A stretch of DNA of 64,000 bases, taken from positions 372,001 through 436,000 of the forward strand of contig NZ_CP040788.1 of the NCBI RefSeq assembly GCF_021922985.1, written 5' to 3'. The notes beneath the pieces were generated by a model, which saw only the letters and a list, made by a program, of their open reading frames with translations, was not told the DNA's origin and did not search any database. Below, one piece after another: positions 45,083 through 54,468 of the stretch. A program made the translations under genes and the position numbers. This DNA comes from Clavibacter michiganensis subsp. tessellarius. GTDB taxonomy: Bacteria; Actinomycetota; Actinomycetes; Actinomycetales; Microbacteriaceae. The stretch's first letter is position 1. Every line of letters starts with the position of its first letter.

Positions 45083-48043
45083 GTGACAAGCACATCCGCC
45101 CGGCCCGCCAGACGGAGCCGAGCCCCTCTCGCCATCACCGCGGCCATCATCGCCGCCCTCGTGATCGCGTTCTTCATCTTCGCCGGCTTCTACGCCGACG
45201 TCCTCTGGTACGACCAGCTGGGCTACCTGGGGGTGCTGCTCACGCAGTGGGGCGCGGGCATCGCGCTGTTCCTCGTCGGGTTCCTCGCCATGGCGATCCC
45301 GGTGTTCGTGAGCATCCAGATCGCGTACCGCTCGCGGCCCGTCTACGCGAAGCTCAACTCGCAGCTCGACCGCTACCAGCAGGTCATCGAGCCGCTCCGC
45401 CGCCTCGCCATGTTCGCGATCCCCGCGGTCTTCGGCCTGTTCGCGGGCGTCTCGGCGTCCAGCGGCTGGCAGCGCACGCTGCTGTGGCTGAACCGCACGC
45501 CCTCGGGCACCACGGATCCGCAGTTCGGGCTCGACGTGTCGTTCTACCTCTTCGAGCTGCCCTTCTACCATGCGGTCGTCGGCTTCGCCTCGGCCGTCGT
45601 CATCATCTCGATGCTCGGCGTGCTCGCCACCAGCTACCTCTACGGCGCCGTGCGGTTCACGGGCCGCGAGGTGCGCATCTCGAAGAGCTCGCGCATCCAG
45701 ATCGCGGTCACGGCCGCCGTCTACTTCCTGCTCCAGGGCGTGAGCATCTGGCTCGACCAGTACTCCTCCGTGGTGAACAACGCCAACGGCGGCCTGTTCA
45801 CGGGCGCGGCGTTCTCGGACGTGAACGCGGTCATCCCCGGGCGCGCGATCCTCGCGGGCATCGCCGGGGTCGTGGCCCTGTTCTTCATCGTCACGGCGGC
45901 CATCGGCCGCTGGCGCCTGCCCATCATCGGCACCGCCGGCCTCATCGTGGCCAGCATCCTCGTGGGCACGGCCTACCCGGCCGTCGTGCAGCGCTTCCAG
46001 GTGGAGCCGAACGAGCGCGCGCTCGAGTCGCAGTACTACGAGCGCAACATCGAGGCGACGCGCACGGCCTACGGCCTCTCCGACATCGAGGAGATCCCCT
46101 ACGACGCGACCACGGACACCACGCCCGGCGCGCTGCGCGAGGACGCCGCCACGACGGCCAACATCCGCATCCTCGACCCCGCGGTCGTGGGCGACGCGTT
46201 CAGCCAGCTGCAGCAGTTCCGGCAGTACTACCAGTTCGGCGACAACCTCGACGTCGACCGGTACCAGATCGACGGCCGCGTGCAGGACACCGTGGTGGCG
46301 GTGCGCGAGCTCAGCCCGACCAACACGGGCACCTCGTGGGTCAACCAGCACCTCGTCTACACGCACGGCTACTCGCTCGTGGCGGCGTACGGCACGCAGC
46401 GCACCTCCGACGGCCAGCCCGTGTTCCTCGAGTCGGGCATCCCGGCCTCGGGCGACCTCGGCGACTTCGAGCCGCGCGTGTACTTCGGCGAGAACTCGCC
46501 CGACTACTCGATCGTGGGCGGACCCGCGTCCGGCGACAACGTCGAGCTCGACTACCCGTCGGGCGTCGACGGGGCCGACGAGACGTACACGACGTTCCAG
46601 GGGAACGGCGGGCCGAAGGTCGACAACGTCTTCAAGCGCCTCATCTACGCGCTGAAGTTCCAGTCGGAGCAGATCTTCCTGGCCAACCAGATCAACGACC
46701 AGTCGCAGATCCTCTACGACCGCGACCCGGCGCAGCGCGTCGGCAAGGTCGCGCCGTACCTCACCATCGACAAGGACCCGTACCCCAGCGTGGTCGACGG
46801 CCGCGTCGTGTGGATCGTCGACGGCTACACGACGAGCGACCAGTACCCCTACTCGCAGCGCCAGGACATGAGCCGGCTCATCACCGACTCGCAGCAGCCG
46901 CAGCCGCTCGTGCCGACCGACCAGATCAACTACATCCGCAACTCGGTGAAGGCGACGGTCGACGCGTACGACGGCAAGGTCACGCTCTACGCGTGGGACA
47001 CCGACGACCCGATCCTCAAGACCTGGCAGAAGGTGTTCCCCTCGACCCTCAAGCCGATCGCGGACATCTCCGGCGGGCTCATGAGCCACCTGCGCGTGCC
47101 GGCGGACATCTTCAAGGTGCAGCGCGCCGTGCTCGGCAAGTACCACGTGACCGACCCCGGCTCGATCTACTCGAACCAGGACCTCTGGACCACGCCGAAC
47201 GACCCGACCGCCACCACGGACCCGGGCACCACGGCGAAGCTCCAGCCGCCGTACTACCTGACCATGCAGATGCCGGGCCAGGACTCGCCGCGGTTCTCGC
47301 TGTACTCGACGTTCATCCCGCCGGCCACGCAGGACACCGCGCGGAGCGTGCTCACGGGCTACCTCGGCGTGGACTCCGACGCGGGCAGCACCGCGGGGGA
47401 GAAGGCGCCGGACTACGGGAAGCTGCGGCTGCTGACGCTGCCGAACGACGACACCATCCCGGCGCCGACGCAGATCCAGAACAACTTCAACTCGGACACC
47501 AACGTCGCGAACCAGCTCAACCTGCTGGAGCGGGGCGGACGGACCTCGGTCGTGCGCGGCAACCTGCTGACCCTCCCGGTCGGCGGCGGCCTGCTCTACG
47601 TGCAGCCGGTCTACGTGCGGTCCACGGGTGACACGAGCTACCCGCTGCTCCGCAAGGTGCTCGTCGCGTTCGGCGACAAGATCGCCTTCGAGGACACGCT
47701 GGATGCGGCCCTCGACAGCATCTTCGGGGGCGACTCGGGCGCCACCGCGGGGGACGAGGCCGTGGAGGGCACGACGCCCGCGGACCCCGGCGCCGTGGAC
47801 GGCTCCGGAGGCGGCGCGACCGACGGCGGCACGGGGTCCACCCCGACGCCGACGCCCACCGCGACCACGTCGCCCGCGGCTCCCGCGCAGGACGTGCAGG
47901 CGGCCCTCGCCGCGGCCGGTCAGGCGCTGCAGGAGAGGGAGGCGGCCTACAAGGCCAACGACCTCGTCGCGGCGGCGCAGGCCGACCAGCGCCTGACCGA
48001 GGCGCTGAACCGGGCGATCGAGCTGGGCGCGGCCCAGCAGTAG
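45083..48043 (+). CDS. UPF0182 family large membrane protein
   Basis: The 986-residue protein has about seven membrane helices in the first 310 residues and a large extracytoplasmic domain from about 310 to 900, then an acidic, Thr/Pro-rich linker (about 895-935) and a C-terminal helical segment. Size, topology and sequence (FYADVLWYDQLGYLGVLLTQ near the N-terminus) identify UPF0182, a conserved actinobacterial family of unknown function (Rv3193c in M. tuberculosis). It follows the PDZ-Lon protease in the same orientation, as in mycobacteria, but a terminator and a promoter separate them here. Confidence 0.92.
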   Translation: MTSTSARPARRSRAPLAITAAIIAALVIAFFIFAGFYADVLWYDQLGYLGVLLTQWGAGIALFLVGFLAMAIPVFVSIQIAYRSRPVYAKLNSQLDRYQQVIEPLRRLAMFAIPAVFGLFAGVSASSGWQRTLLWLNRTPSGTTDPQFGLDVSFYLFELPFYHAVVGFASAVVIISMLGVLATSYLYGAVRFTGREVRISKSSRIQIAVTAAVYFLLQGVSIWLDQYSSVVNNANGGLFTGAAFSDVNAVIPGRAILAGIAGVVALFFIVTAAIGRWRLPIIGTAGLIVASILVGTAYPAVVQRFQVEPNERALESQYYERNIEATRTAYGLSDIEEIPYDATTDTTPGALREDAATTANIRILDPAVVGDAFSQLQQFRQYYQFGDNLDVDRYQIDGRVQDTVVAVRELSPTNTGTSWVNQHLVYTHGYSLVAAYGTQRTSDGQPVFLESGIPASGDLGDFEPRVYFGENSPDYSIVGGPASGDNVELDYPSGVDGADETYTTFQGNGGPKVDNVFKRLIYALKFQSEQIFLANQINDQSQILYDRDPAQRVGKVAPYLTIDKDPYPSVVDGRVVWIVDGYTTSDQYPYSQRQDMSRLITDSQQPQPLVPTDQINYIRNSVKATVDAYDGKVTLYAWDTDDPILKTWQKVFPSTLKPIADISGGLMSHLRVPADIFKVQRAVLGKYHVTDPGSIYSNQDLWTTPNDPTATTDPGTTAKLQPPYYLTMQMPGQDSPRFSLYSTFIPPATQDTARSVLTGYLGVDSDAGSTAGEKAPDYGKLRLLTLPNDDTIPAPTQIQNNFNSDTNVANQLNLLERGGRTSVVRGNLLTLPVGGGLLYVQPVYVRSTGDTSYPLLRKVLVAFGDKIAFEDTLDAALDSIFGGDSGATAGDEAVEGTTPADPGAVDGSGGGATDGGTGSTPTPTPTATTSPAAPAQDVQAALAAAGQALQEREAAYKANDLVAAAQADQRLTEALNRAIELGAAQQ

Positions 48044-48059
48044 CCCGGACGCTCCACCA

Positions 48060-48105
48060 GGACGGCCCCGGCGGCCCCGCGATGCGGGTGCTGCCGGGGC
48101 CGTCC
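48060..48105 (+). terminator. Terminator after UPF0182
   Basis: A 13-bp stem (48060-48072 and 48093-48105) encloses a 20-nt GC-rich loop, 17 bp after the stop codon. Confidence 0.8.
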
Positions 48106-48188
48106 TCGTGCCGGGGAGCGATCCGCGAGCGCGGGAGGCGCCGAGTGGTCATGAGCGCCTCGGACGTCTGGTAATGTATTCCTCGTAG

Positions 48189-48262
48189 CGCGGGGTGGAG
48201 CAGTTCGGTAGCTCGCTGGGCTCATAACCCAGAGGTCGTAGGTTCAAATCCTGCCCCCGCAA
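48189..48262 (+). tRNA. Initiator tRNA-Met (anticodon CAT)
   Basis: A 74-nt cloverleaf folds cleanly, with acceptor arm CGCGGGG/CCCCGCA, anticodon CAT at 48223-48225 and T-arm GGTTCAAATC. The unpaired C1 against A72 and the three G:C pairs next to the anticodon loop (GGG 48218-48220, CCC 48228-48230) are the hallmarks of the bacterial initiator. The terminal CCA is not encoded: CA follows the discriminator A. A TAATGT box around 48172-48177 may be its -10 element. Confidence 0.95.
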
Positions 48263-48269
48263 CAGAACG

Positions 48270-48298
48270 AAGGCCCGGTCTCATCGAGACCGGGCCTT
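48270..48298 (+). terminator. Terminator of the initiator tRNA gene
   Basis: A perfect 13-bp stem (AAGGCCCGGTCTC at 48270-48282 and GAGACCGGGCCTT at 48286-48298) with a 3-nt loop is followed by CTGCTTT. The 212-bp stretch from 48299 to the convergent kinase stop holds a weaker GGTCC...GGACC hairpin and no gene I can support. Confidence 0.88.
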
Positions 48299-48510
48299 CT
48301 GCTTTCCCGGAGGTCCCTCAAGGGGACCGCTGAGCGATCCCAGCGCAGCGATATGCCCGCCGCGGCACGATCATCCCCGATGCGGGGCGCGGCCGGCCGG
48401 CGCGTCAGCGGTAGCGAGCATGCCGGGCATCTCGATGCGCGTGGTGCCGTCGACGTGGACGTCCGCGAAGGCAGACCGACGTGCCGCGATCCCCGGGGGC
48501 GGGCGGGCGC

Positions 48511-50232
48511 TCAGCGGGCGCGGCGGCCCGGGAGGAGCGCCTGCGCGAGCGGCAGCACGGAGACCACCAGCAGCACGGTGCCGAGCACCTCGTCGTCCGG
48601 GCGGAGGAGCACGCCGCCCGCGAGGAGACCGCCGAAGACGAGGGCGGAGATGGCGCGGCGGAGGGTGCGCTCCAGGGCACCCACGCGGCGCTCGAGCGTG
48701 GGGTCGCTGATGGGGAGCGCGCCCTCGTCGATGCGGGTGAGCAGCGCGTCGAGACGGCCGGGCAGGCGCGCGATCGTGCCCGCGGTGTCGGACACGCGCG
48801 TGCCGAGGTCGCGCACCACGTTGCCGCGCTCCTCGCGGATGAGGCGCTGCGCGTACGGCTCGACGGAGTCCCAGAGGTTGAACCGGGGATCCAGCGCGCT
48901 GCAGACGCCCGACGTGAGCGACATGGCGCGGATGATGAGGAGGAAGTCGTCCGGGAGCTGGAACGGCAGCGTGCGCACGACCTCCTGGAACTCGTCGGCG
49001 AACGCGCGGAACTCGCGCGGGTCGACCTCGCGCAGCTCCGCGAAGCCGAGCCCGCCGAAGCGCGCGAAGAGGCGGGTCATGGCGAGCTCGAGCTGCGTGG
49101 TGTCGGCCGAGGGGAGCAGCACGCCGATGTCGCGGGCCGCGTCGACGAGGCCCTTCCCGTCGCGCGAGGCGGCGGCGATGAGCATCTTGCGGAGGCCCCG
49201 GCGCGTGCTCGGCGGGACCTCGCCCATCATCCCGAAGTCGATGAAGGTGAGGGTCCAGCCCTGCTCGACCGAGCCGTCCGCGGCGGGCGTGACGAAGACG
49301 TTGCCCGGGTGCGGATCCGCGTGGAAGAAGCCGTCGGCGAAGAGCTGGTCGAACATGACGGCCGCGAACACCGGGGCGACCTCAACGGGGTCGATGCCGG
49401 CGGCCAGGAGCCCGGCGTGGTCGGTGATCTTGATGGCCGTGACGTCCTCGAGGGTCAGCACGCGCCGGGTGCTGCGCTCCCACACGATCTCCGGGACGGC
49501 GACGCGGGCGTCGGCGCGGAACATGTCCTGGAACCGCGCGGAGCTGCGGGCCTCGTGCAGGTAGTCGATCTCCTCGAGGCTCGTCTCGGCGAACTCCTCG
49601 ACGAGCGCGGGCGCGTCGACCCGGTCCGAGACGAGCCGCACGTGCGTGAGCCAGCCGCCGATGCGGCGGAGCGCGGCGAGGTCGATGCGGACGATGTCGT
49701 CGATGCCCGGCCGCTGCACCTTGATGACGGCGCCCGTGAGGCCGGTGTCGGCGGAATCGATCGGGCCGAGGATCGCGCGGTGCGCCTGGCCGAGCGACGC
49801 GGCCGCGACGGGCGTCTCGTCCACCCATGCGAAGGCCTCGGCGAGGGGCATGCCGAGCTCCCGCTCGGCGAGCGTGCGGATCTCGGCGAACGGGACCGCG
49901 GGCACCTCGTCCTGCAGGTCCTCGAGCTCCGCGGTGATCTCGGGCGGCAGCACGTCGAGGCGCGACGACATGAACTGGCCCACCTTGATCATGAGGCCGC
50001 CGAGCTCGACCGCGAGCACGCGGAAGCGCCGGGCGAACCTCTTCATGCGGCGGGTGCGCGTGCGGTCGGCGATGCGTCGCAGCCCGACGCGCGGCAGGAA
50101 CAGCTCGTACCACCACGTGACCGCGAGGTTCCAGGCGGCGAAGCGGAGGATGCGGCGGTAGCGGGCGCGCGTCTCCGGGGCGTCGCCCTCGGGAGCCGTC
50201 CCGGGTGCGGCGCCGGCCGTGGCCGCGGTCAC
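48511..50232 (-). CDS. ABC1/UbiB family atypical kinase
   Basis: The 573-residue protein has the ABC1/UbiB kinase-like domain: the KxGQ motif in LGGLMIKVGQFMSSRLDVLP, the Ala-rich loop VAAASLGQAHRA that replaces the Gly-rich loop, VIKVQRPG, FHADPHPGNVF (catalytic loop) and FIDFGMMG (DFG). Two hydrophobic helices lie at the C-terminus (about 535-570). Members act on lipid or quinone metabolism through ATP binding; the bacterial substrate is not known. GTG overlaps the stop of the PadR gene (GTGA), so both are one operon. The mycobacterial homologue Rv3197 lies next to the uvrD2 region, which is 7 kb away here. Confidence 0.88.
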   Translation of the reverse strand: MTAATAGAAPGTAPEGDAPETRARYRRILRFAAWNLAVTWWYELFLPRVGLRRIADRTRTRRMKRFARRFRVLAVELGGLMIKVGQFMSSRLDVLPPEITAELEDLQDEVPAVPFAEIRTLAERELGMPLAEAFAWVDETPVAAASLGQAHRAILGPIDSADTGLTGAVIKVQRPGIDDIVRIDLAALRRIGGWLTHVRLVSDRVDAPALVEEFAETSLEEIDYLHEARSSARFQDMFRADARVAVPEIVWERSTRRVLTLEDVTAIKITDHAGLLAAGIDPVEVAPVFAAVMFDQLFADGFFHADPHPGNVFVTPAADGSVEQGWTLTFIDFGMMGEVPPSTRRGLRKMLIAAASRDGKGLVDAARDIGVLLPSADTTQLELAMTRLFARFGGLGFAELREVDPREFRAFADEFQEVVRTLPFQLPDDFLLIIRAMSLTSGVCSALDPRFNLWDSVEPYAQRLIREERGNVVRDLGTRVSDTAGTIARLPGRLDALLTRIDEGALPISDPTLERRVGALERTLRRAISALVFGGLLAGGVLLRPDDEVLGTVLLVVSVLPLAQALLPGRRAR

Positions 50233-50822
50233 TCCCGGGCGAGGATCGCGTAGAGGCGGCGGCGCACCGCGTCGAGCTCGGAGGCGGCCTCGGCGACCTG
50301 CTCCGGGGTGCCCGAGCGCTGCACCTGCGTGGCGGCCTGCGCGAGCGCGAGGCCGGCCTTGGGCAGCGCGGAGCGGTCGCGGCGGTCGTGGCCGGCGTCG
50401 TCGCGGCCGTGCGCGTGGTCGGCCCACGGCGCCGTGATGCCGTCGCGCGCGACCGTGGAGCGGCCCGCCTCGGTGAGCGCCCAGACCTTGCGGCCGTCCG
50501 TGGTCTCGGCGGCGATGAGGCCCTCGTCGGCCAGGAGCTGGAGCGTGGGGTACACGGCGCCGGCGTCCGGCGTCCAGGCGCCGTCGGTGCGCGCGGCGAT
50601 GGCGTGGATGAGGGCGTAGCCGTGCATGGGCTCCTCCGCGAGGAGGGCGAGGACCGCGTGGCGGACGTCATCGGGACCGTGGCCGAGCCGGTGCCCGGTC
50701 TCGTGGCCGGGCATGCCGCCGTCGCGCTTCTCGAAGCGGACCCGGAGCGACTCCATCGCCTGCCACACGCCGTCGGCGGCGTCTCCGAATGCGGATCCTG
50801 CGGTCGGGGACGATGCGGCCAT
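50229..50822 (-). CDS. PadR family transcriptional regulator
   Basis: The 197-residue protein has a PadR winged-helix domain at about 55-125 (VRHAVLALLAEEPMHGYALI; AVYPTLQLLADEGLI), preceded by about 50 residues with a His/Gly-rich stretch (GHETGHRLGHGPDD) and followed by a helical dimerisation region. The ATG is preceded by TAGGAGCTCGTC, which offers both a ribosome binding site and a -10-like hexamer. It is the first gene of an operon with the ABC1 kinase and probably represses it. Confidence 0.88.
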   Translation of the reverse strand: MAASSPTAGSAFGDAADGVWQAMESLRVRFEKRDGGMPGHETGHRLGHGPDDVRHAVLALLAEEPMHGYALIHAIAARTDGAWTPDAGAVYPTLQLLADEGLIAAETTDGRKVWALTEAGRSTVARDGITAPWADHAHGRDDAGHDRRDRSALPKAGLALAQAATQVQRSGTPEQVAEAASELDAVRRRLYAILARE

Positions 50823-50950
50823 GACGAGCTCCTAGCTGTGGGACGTGCGCGGTGGTTCCGACGATAGGGCGCGCACCTGGCCGCGGACCCGGGAGGGGCG
50901 CGTTCGTCAGCGAGCCGACAGGTCCGCGGCATGGGGAGGGACCGCCGGGA

Positions 50951-51943
50951 TCAGCCGACGGCCTGCGCGAAGCCGCGCGACGCATCCGCGAGGTGCTCGA
51001 GGCCGACCGGCAGCGCCCGGCCCTTGGCGCTCATCGACTGCGCCCACAGCCGTCCGGCGCGGTAGGAGGAGCGCACGAGGGGACCGGCGAGCACGCCGAG
51101 GAACCCGATCGCCTCCGCCTCCGCCTTGATCTCCACGAACTCCTCCGGCCGCACCCAGCGCGCCACGGGGAGGTGCCGCGGGCTCGGGCGCAGGTACTGC
51201 GTGACGGTGATGATGTCGCAGCCCGCGTCGTGGAGGTCCCGGAGCGCCTCCGACACCTCCTCGCGCGTCTCGCCCATGCCGAGGATGAGGTTGGACTTCG
51301 TGATGAGGCCCGCGTCGCGCCCCTGCGTGATCACGTCGAGCGAGCGCTCGTACCGGAACGCCGGGCGGATCCGCTTGAAGATGCGCGGCACCGTCTCGAC
51401 GTTGTGCGCGAAGACCTCGGGGCGCGAGGAGAACACCTCGGCCAGCAGGTCGGGGTTCCCCGAGAAGTCGGTCGCGAGGATCTCGACGCCCGTCCCGGGG
51501 TTGTCGGCGTGGATCCGCCGCACGGTCTCGGCGTGCAGCCACGCGCCCTCGTCGGGCAGGTCGTCGCGCGCGACGCCCGTGACGGTCGCGTAGCGGAGGC
51601 CCATGCGCTTCACGGAGTCGGCGACGCGGCGCGGCTCGTCGGTGTCGTAGTCGGCCGGCTTGCCGGTGTCGATCTGGCAGAAGTCGCAGCGGCGCGTGCA
51701 CTGCGAGCCGCCGATGAGGAACGTGGCCTCCCGGTCCTCCCAGCACTCGTAGATGTTCGGGCAGGCCGCCTCCTGGCAGACGGTGTGCAGGTCCTCCGTC
51801 TTCACGAGCTGCTGGAGCGCCTGGTACTCGGGCCCCATGCGGGCCGTGGTCTTGATCCACTCGGGCTTCCGCTCGATGGGCGTCTCCGCGTTCCGCACCT
51901 CCAGGCGGAGCATGCGGCGGCCGTCGGGGGCGGCGGCGCTCAT
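50951..51943 (-). CDS. lipA: Lipoyl synthase
   Basis: LipA inserts two sulfurs into octanoyl groups on lipoyl domains. The 330-residue radical-SAM enzyme has the auxiliary cluster cysteines in [14 protein letters not shown] and the radical SAM motif CTRRCDFC. The C-terminal RSSYRAG motif supplies the serine ligand of the auxiliary cluster. The ATG overlaps the TGA of an 18-codon mini-ORF (ATGA), which itself overlaps the lipB stop; translation of lipA is thus probably coupled through the mini-ORF. Confidence 0.96.
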   Translation of the reverse strand: MSAAAPDGRRMLRLEVRNAETPIERKPEWIKTTARMGPEYQALQQLVKTEDLHTVCQEAACPNIYECWEDREATFLIGGSQCTRRCDFCQIDTGKPADYDTDEPRRVADSVKRMGLRYATVTGVARDDLPDEGAWLHAETVRRIHADNPGTGVEILATDFSGNPDLLAEVFSSRPEVFAHNVETVPRIFKRIRPAFRYERSLDVITQGRDAGLITKSNLILGMGETREEVSEALRDLHDAGCDIITVTQYLRPSPRHLPVARWVRPEEFVEIKAEAEAIGFLGVLAGPLVRSSYRAGRLWAQSMSAKGRALPVGLEHLADASRGFAQAVG

Positions 51944-51996
51944 GCGCGGATCCAGGTCGCGGCGGACATCAGGGTAGGGGTGGCGGCGGCGCTCAT
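51940..51996 (-). CDS. 18-codon mini-ORF between lipB and lipA
   Basis: On the minus strand, ATG 51996 overlaps the lipB TGA (ATGA) and its own TGA overlaps the lipA ATG (ATGA again). The encoded peptide is [18 protein letters not shown]. Its first codons repeat those of lipA, because a 20-bp sequence occurs at both places (51930-51949 and 51983-52002). It looks like a duplication of the lipA start region that kept unbroken translational coupling. Whether the peptide itself matters is unknown; the ORF as sequence is certain. Confidence 0.6.
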   Translation of the reverse strand: MSAAATPTLMSAATWIRA

Positions 51997-52694
51997 GCGC
52001 GGGCTCCGGCGACGGGGGAGAGGGAGGCGGTGGAGGTCATGGCGGATCCGTTCGGGGCGAGGGCGCGCATCAGGTGCGGGCGGAGGAGGGGGACGACGTC
52101 GGCCGGCGTGACGGTGCGGCCGAGGACGCGGCTGATCGTGGTGACGCCGGCGTCGCGGATGCCGCAGGGCACGATCCGGTCGTAGGCGTCGAGGGAGTTG
52201 CTGCAGTTGAGGGCGAAGCCGTGCAGGGTGACGCGCTCGGCGACGCGGACGCCGATGGCGGCGACCTTCTCGTCGCGCGGGGTGCCGTCGGGTGCCGCGC
52301 CGCGGATCCAGACGCCGGACCGGCCGTCGACGCGGCGGGCCGCGACGCCGAGGTCGGCGAGGAGGCCGAGCAGCGCGTCCTCGAGGCGGCGCACGTGGGC
52401 CACGACGTCGAGGGGCTCCGGCAGGCGAACGATCGGGTAGCCGACCAGCTGGCCCGGGCCGTGCCACGTGATGCGGCCGCCGCGGTCGACGTCGACGACC
52501 GGAGTGCCGTCGCGCGGCCGGTCCGTCGGCTCCGTGCGCCTCCCCGCCGTGTAGACGGAGGGGTGCTCGAGGAGGATGACGGTGTCCTGCGCCCGGCCCG
52601 CGACGACGTCGGCATGCAGGGCACGCTGACGCTCGAGGGCCTCGATGTACGGCACGGAGTTGGCGCTTAGCCCCGTGACGACGATGTCGACCAC
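51993..52694 (-). CDS. lipB: Lipoyl(octanoyl) transferase
   Basis: LipB moves octanoate from acyl carrier protein to lipoyl domains, the step before LipA. The 233-residue enzyme has [31 protein letters not shown], the conserved Lys in [11 protein letters not shown] and the catalytic Cys in [14 protein letters not shown]. The start is GTG 52694, with TATGCT exactly 6 nt upstream (leaderless), so the longer upstream frame is rejected. First gene of lipB-mini-ORF-lipA. Confidence 0.95.
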   Translation of the reverse strand: MVDIVVTGLSANSVPYIEALERQRALHADVVAGRAQDTVILLEHPSVYTAGRRTEPTDRPRDGTPVVDVDRGGRITWHGPGQLVGYPIVRLPEPLDVVAHVRRLEDALLGLLADLGVAARRVDGRSGVWIRGAAPDGTPRDEKVAAIGVRVAERVTLHGFALNCSNSLDAYDRIVPCGIRDAGVTTISRVLGRTVTPADVVPLLRPHLMRALAPNGSAMTSTASLSPVAGARA

Positions 52695-52700
52695 GGGGTC

Positions 52701-52706
52701 AGCATA
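52701..52706 (-). promoter_or_regulatory. Leaderless -10 box of lipB
   Basis: TATGCT on the minus strand lies exactly 6 nt before the GTG start. Confidence 0.65.
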
Positions 52707-52788
52707 GGGGCGCGCCTCCGGGGTGGCGAGGGACCGCGCGGCCGCGTCGCGTTGCGGGGGCGGCCCGCGGGGCGGAGGATCGACCTCG

Positions 52789-53670
52789 ATGACCGACACC
52801 GCCGCACCCGCCGTCCCCGACCGTCCCGCCCGCGCCCCGCGGCCCCAGCACGTGCTGGAGGTGGTGCGCACCGAGCGGCTCGCACCGCACCTCGTGCGGG
52901 TGCACCTCGGCGGCGAGGGGACCCGGGCGTTCCTCGAGCAGGCCGTCCCCGAGCGGCTCGCCGCGACCGACGCCTACGTGAAGCTGATGCTGCCGCAGCC
53001 CGGATCCGGCGTCGCGCCGCCGTACGACCTGTCCGCCCTCCGCGCGACGCTCCCGCCCGAGGCGCTGCCGGCCGTTCGCACCTACACGCTGCGGCTCGCG
53101 GATCCGGCCGCGGGCACGGCGGCGATCGACTTCGTGGTGCACGGGGAGGAGGGGCTCGCGGGCCCGTGGGCGGCGTCGGCCCGACCCGGCGACGTGATCG
53201 CCGCGAGCGGCCCCGGCGGGCTGTTCCGGCCGACCCCGGACGCGGATGTCACGCGCGTCCTCCTCGGCGACGACTCCGCCGTGCCCGCGATCGCCGCGGC
53301 GCTCGCCGCGATGCCCGATGACGCACGCGGCGTCGCGCTGATCGAGGTCGACGGCCCCGCGGACGAGCTCCCGCTCGCGCACCCCGCGGGCGTCGAGGTG
53401 CGCTGGATCCACCGCGCGCGCACGCCCGACGCCGTGCCCGGCGCGCCCCTCGTCGCGGCGGCGCGCGCCCTCGACCGTCCGGACGGCGCGGTCGAGGTCT
53501 TCGCGCACGGCGAGCGCGGCGCGATGAAGGAGCTGCGGGCGCTCATGCAGGACGGCTGGGGCGTCGACCGGCGGGCCCTCTCGCTCTCCGCGTACTGGGC
53601 GCTCGGCCGCGCGGAGGACCGCTTCCAGGCGGAGAAGCGCGAGCCGGTGGGGGCGATCTTCGCGGACTGA
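52789..53670 (+). CDS. Siderophore-interacting FAD-binding protein (SIP family)
   Basis: The 293-residue protein has an N-terminal FAD-binding barrel (HLVRVHLGGEGTRAFL; AVRTYTLRLAD; GPWAASARPGDVIAASGPGG) and a C-terminal NAD(P)H-like domain ending SLSAYWALGRAEDRFQAEKR. SIP flavoreductases release iron from ferric siderophores in the cytosol. ATG 52789 has GGCGGAGG about 10 nt upstream; an upstream GTG is rejected for lack of a ribosome binding site. It is divergent from lipB. No iron regulator or siderophore uptake gene is near. Confidence 0.9.
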   Translation: MTDTAAPAVPDRPARAPRPQHVLEVVRTERLAPHLVRVHLGGEGTRAFLEQAVPERLAATDAYVKLMLPQPGSGVAPPYDLSALRATLPPEALPAVRTYTLRLADPAAGTAAIDFVVHGEEGLAGPWAASARPGDVIAASGPGGLFRPTPDADVTRVLLGDDSAVPAIAAALAAMPDDARGVALIEVDGPADELPLAHPAGVEVRWIHRARTPDAVPGAPLVAAARALDRPDGAVEVFAHGERGAMKELRALMQDGWGVDRRALSLSAYWALGRAEDRFQAEKREPVGAIFAD

Positions 53671-53827
53671 CCGCGCCTCGGGGTCGATGAGCCCGCCTGT
53701 GCGATCGGGGCCCACGAGCCGCCGCCCGGTCCGTACGCTCACCGAGGCCGTGCCTCCCGAGGCGTCCTCCCTCCGAGGCCGGCCCGCTCGCCGACAGCGC
53801 ATGTCGCTGGACCGGGGAGAGCGCATC

Positions 53828-54388
53828 ATGTGGATCGACGACGACGGCACCGTGTCGTCCATGTGGGTGAGCGGGTCGTTCCGGCTCCTCCCGTGGCGAG
53901 CGCGCTGGGCGCTCTGGACCGCCGAGCCCGACGACCTCGACGAGCTGGCGGACGACGTGACCGCGCTCGCGACCGCCGTCGGCAACGCCGCGTCCTGCCG
54001 ACGGGAGTGGCCGGACCAGTCGGCGTACCGCATGCGGGAGATCCCCCGTCAGATGCTCGGCTTCCGCGGGCTGCGCGACTTCGCGGACGTGCGCGAGCAC
54101 CTGCTCTCCTTCCCGCTGGCGCTCTCCGTGCAATGGCAGACGGATGCGGCGCAGGTCGCGGTGGACGTCGTCCGCACCGTGCGCCGCGGCACCCGCCGCC
54201 GGCGTCTCGCCCGCGGCGTGCACGTCGTGGCATCGCGGCTCCGGATCCCCGTGATCGGCCGCCCGGAGACGGCGCCGCCGCGGATCCGCCGCATCGCCCC
54301 GCTGGACGCGTGCGCGGCGCCCGGGCGGCTCGTGGACGAGGACGGCGAGCCGCTGCGCGATCCCACGCGCGCCGGGCGGCGCGCGTGA
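53828..54388 (+). CDS. Hypothetical protein, 186 residues
   Basis: I do not recognise this protein. The frame is open well upstream, but ATG 53828 follows GGGGAGA by 7 nt and is the best start; it encodes 186 residues with Trp-rich N-terminal sequence (WVSGSFRLLPWRARWALWTA), a helical middle and an Arg-rich C-terminal half (RRGTRRRRLARG). No signal peptide or membrane helix is evident. It is followed after 80 bp by another unknown gene in the same direction. Confidence 0.6.
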   Translation: MWIDDDGTVSSMWVSGSFRLLPWRARWALWTAEPDDLDELADDVTALATAVGNAASCRREWPDQSAYRMREIPRQMLGFRGLRDFADVREHLLSFPLALSVQWQTDAAQVAVDVVRTVRRGTRRRRLARGVHVVASRLRIPVIGRPETAPPRIRRIAPLDACAAPGRLVDEDGEPLRDPTRAGRRA

Positions 54389-54468
54389 TCCTCCCGCGGT
54401 GACGCCGTCCCCCCGTCCCCGTCCAGTTCGAGCCGTACGCCCCGCGCTCCTTCCTGCGCAACGCCGCG

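Noticed and set aside
48405..48480. Coding-like minus-strand fragment downstream of the ABC1 kinase (ADVHVDGTTRIEMPGMLATA)
   Set aside because: It is too short, has no start signal or neighbour, and a match to any family cannot be shown by eye. It could be a gene remnant, but support is insufficient.
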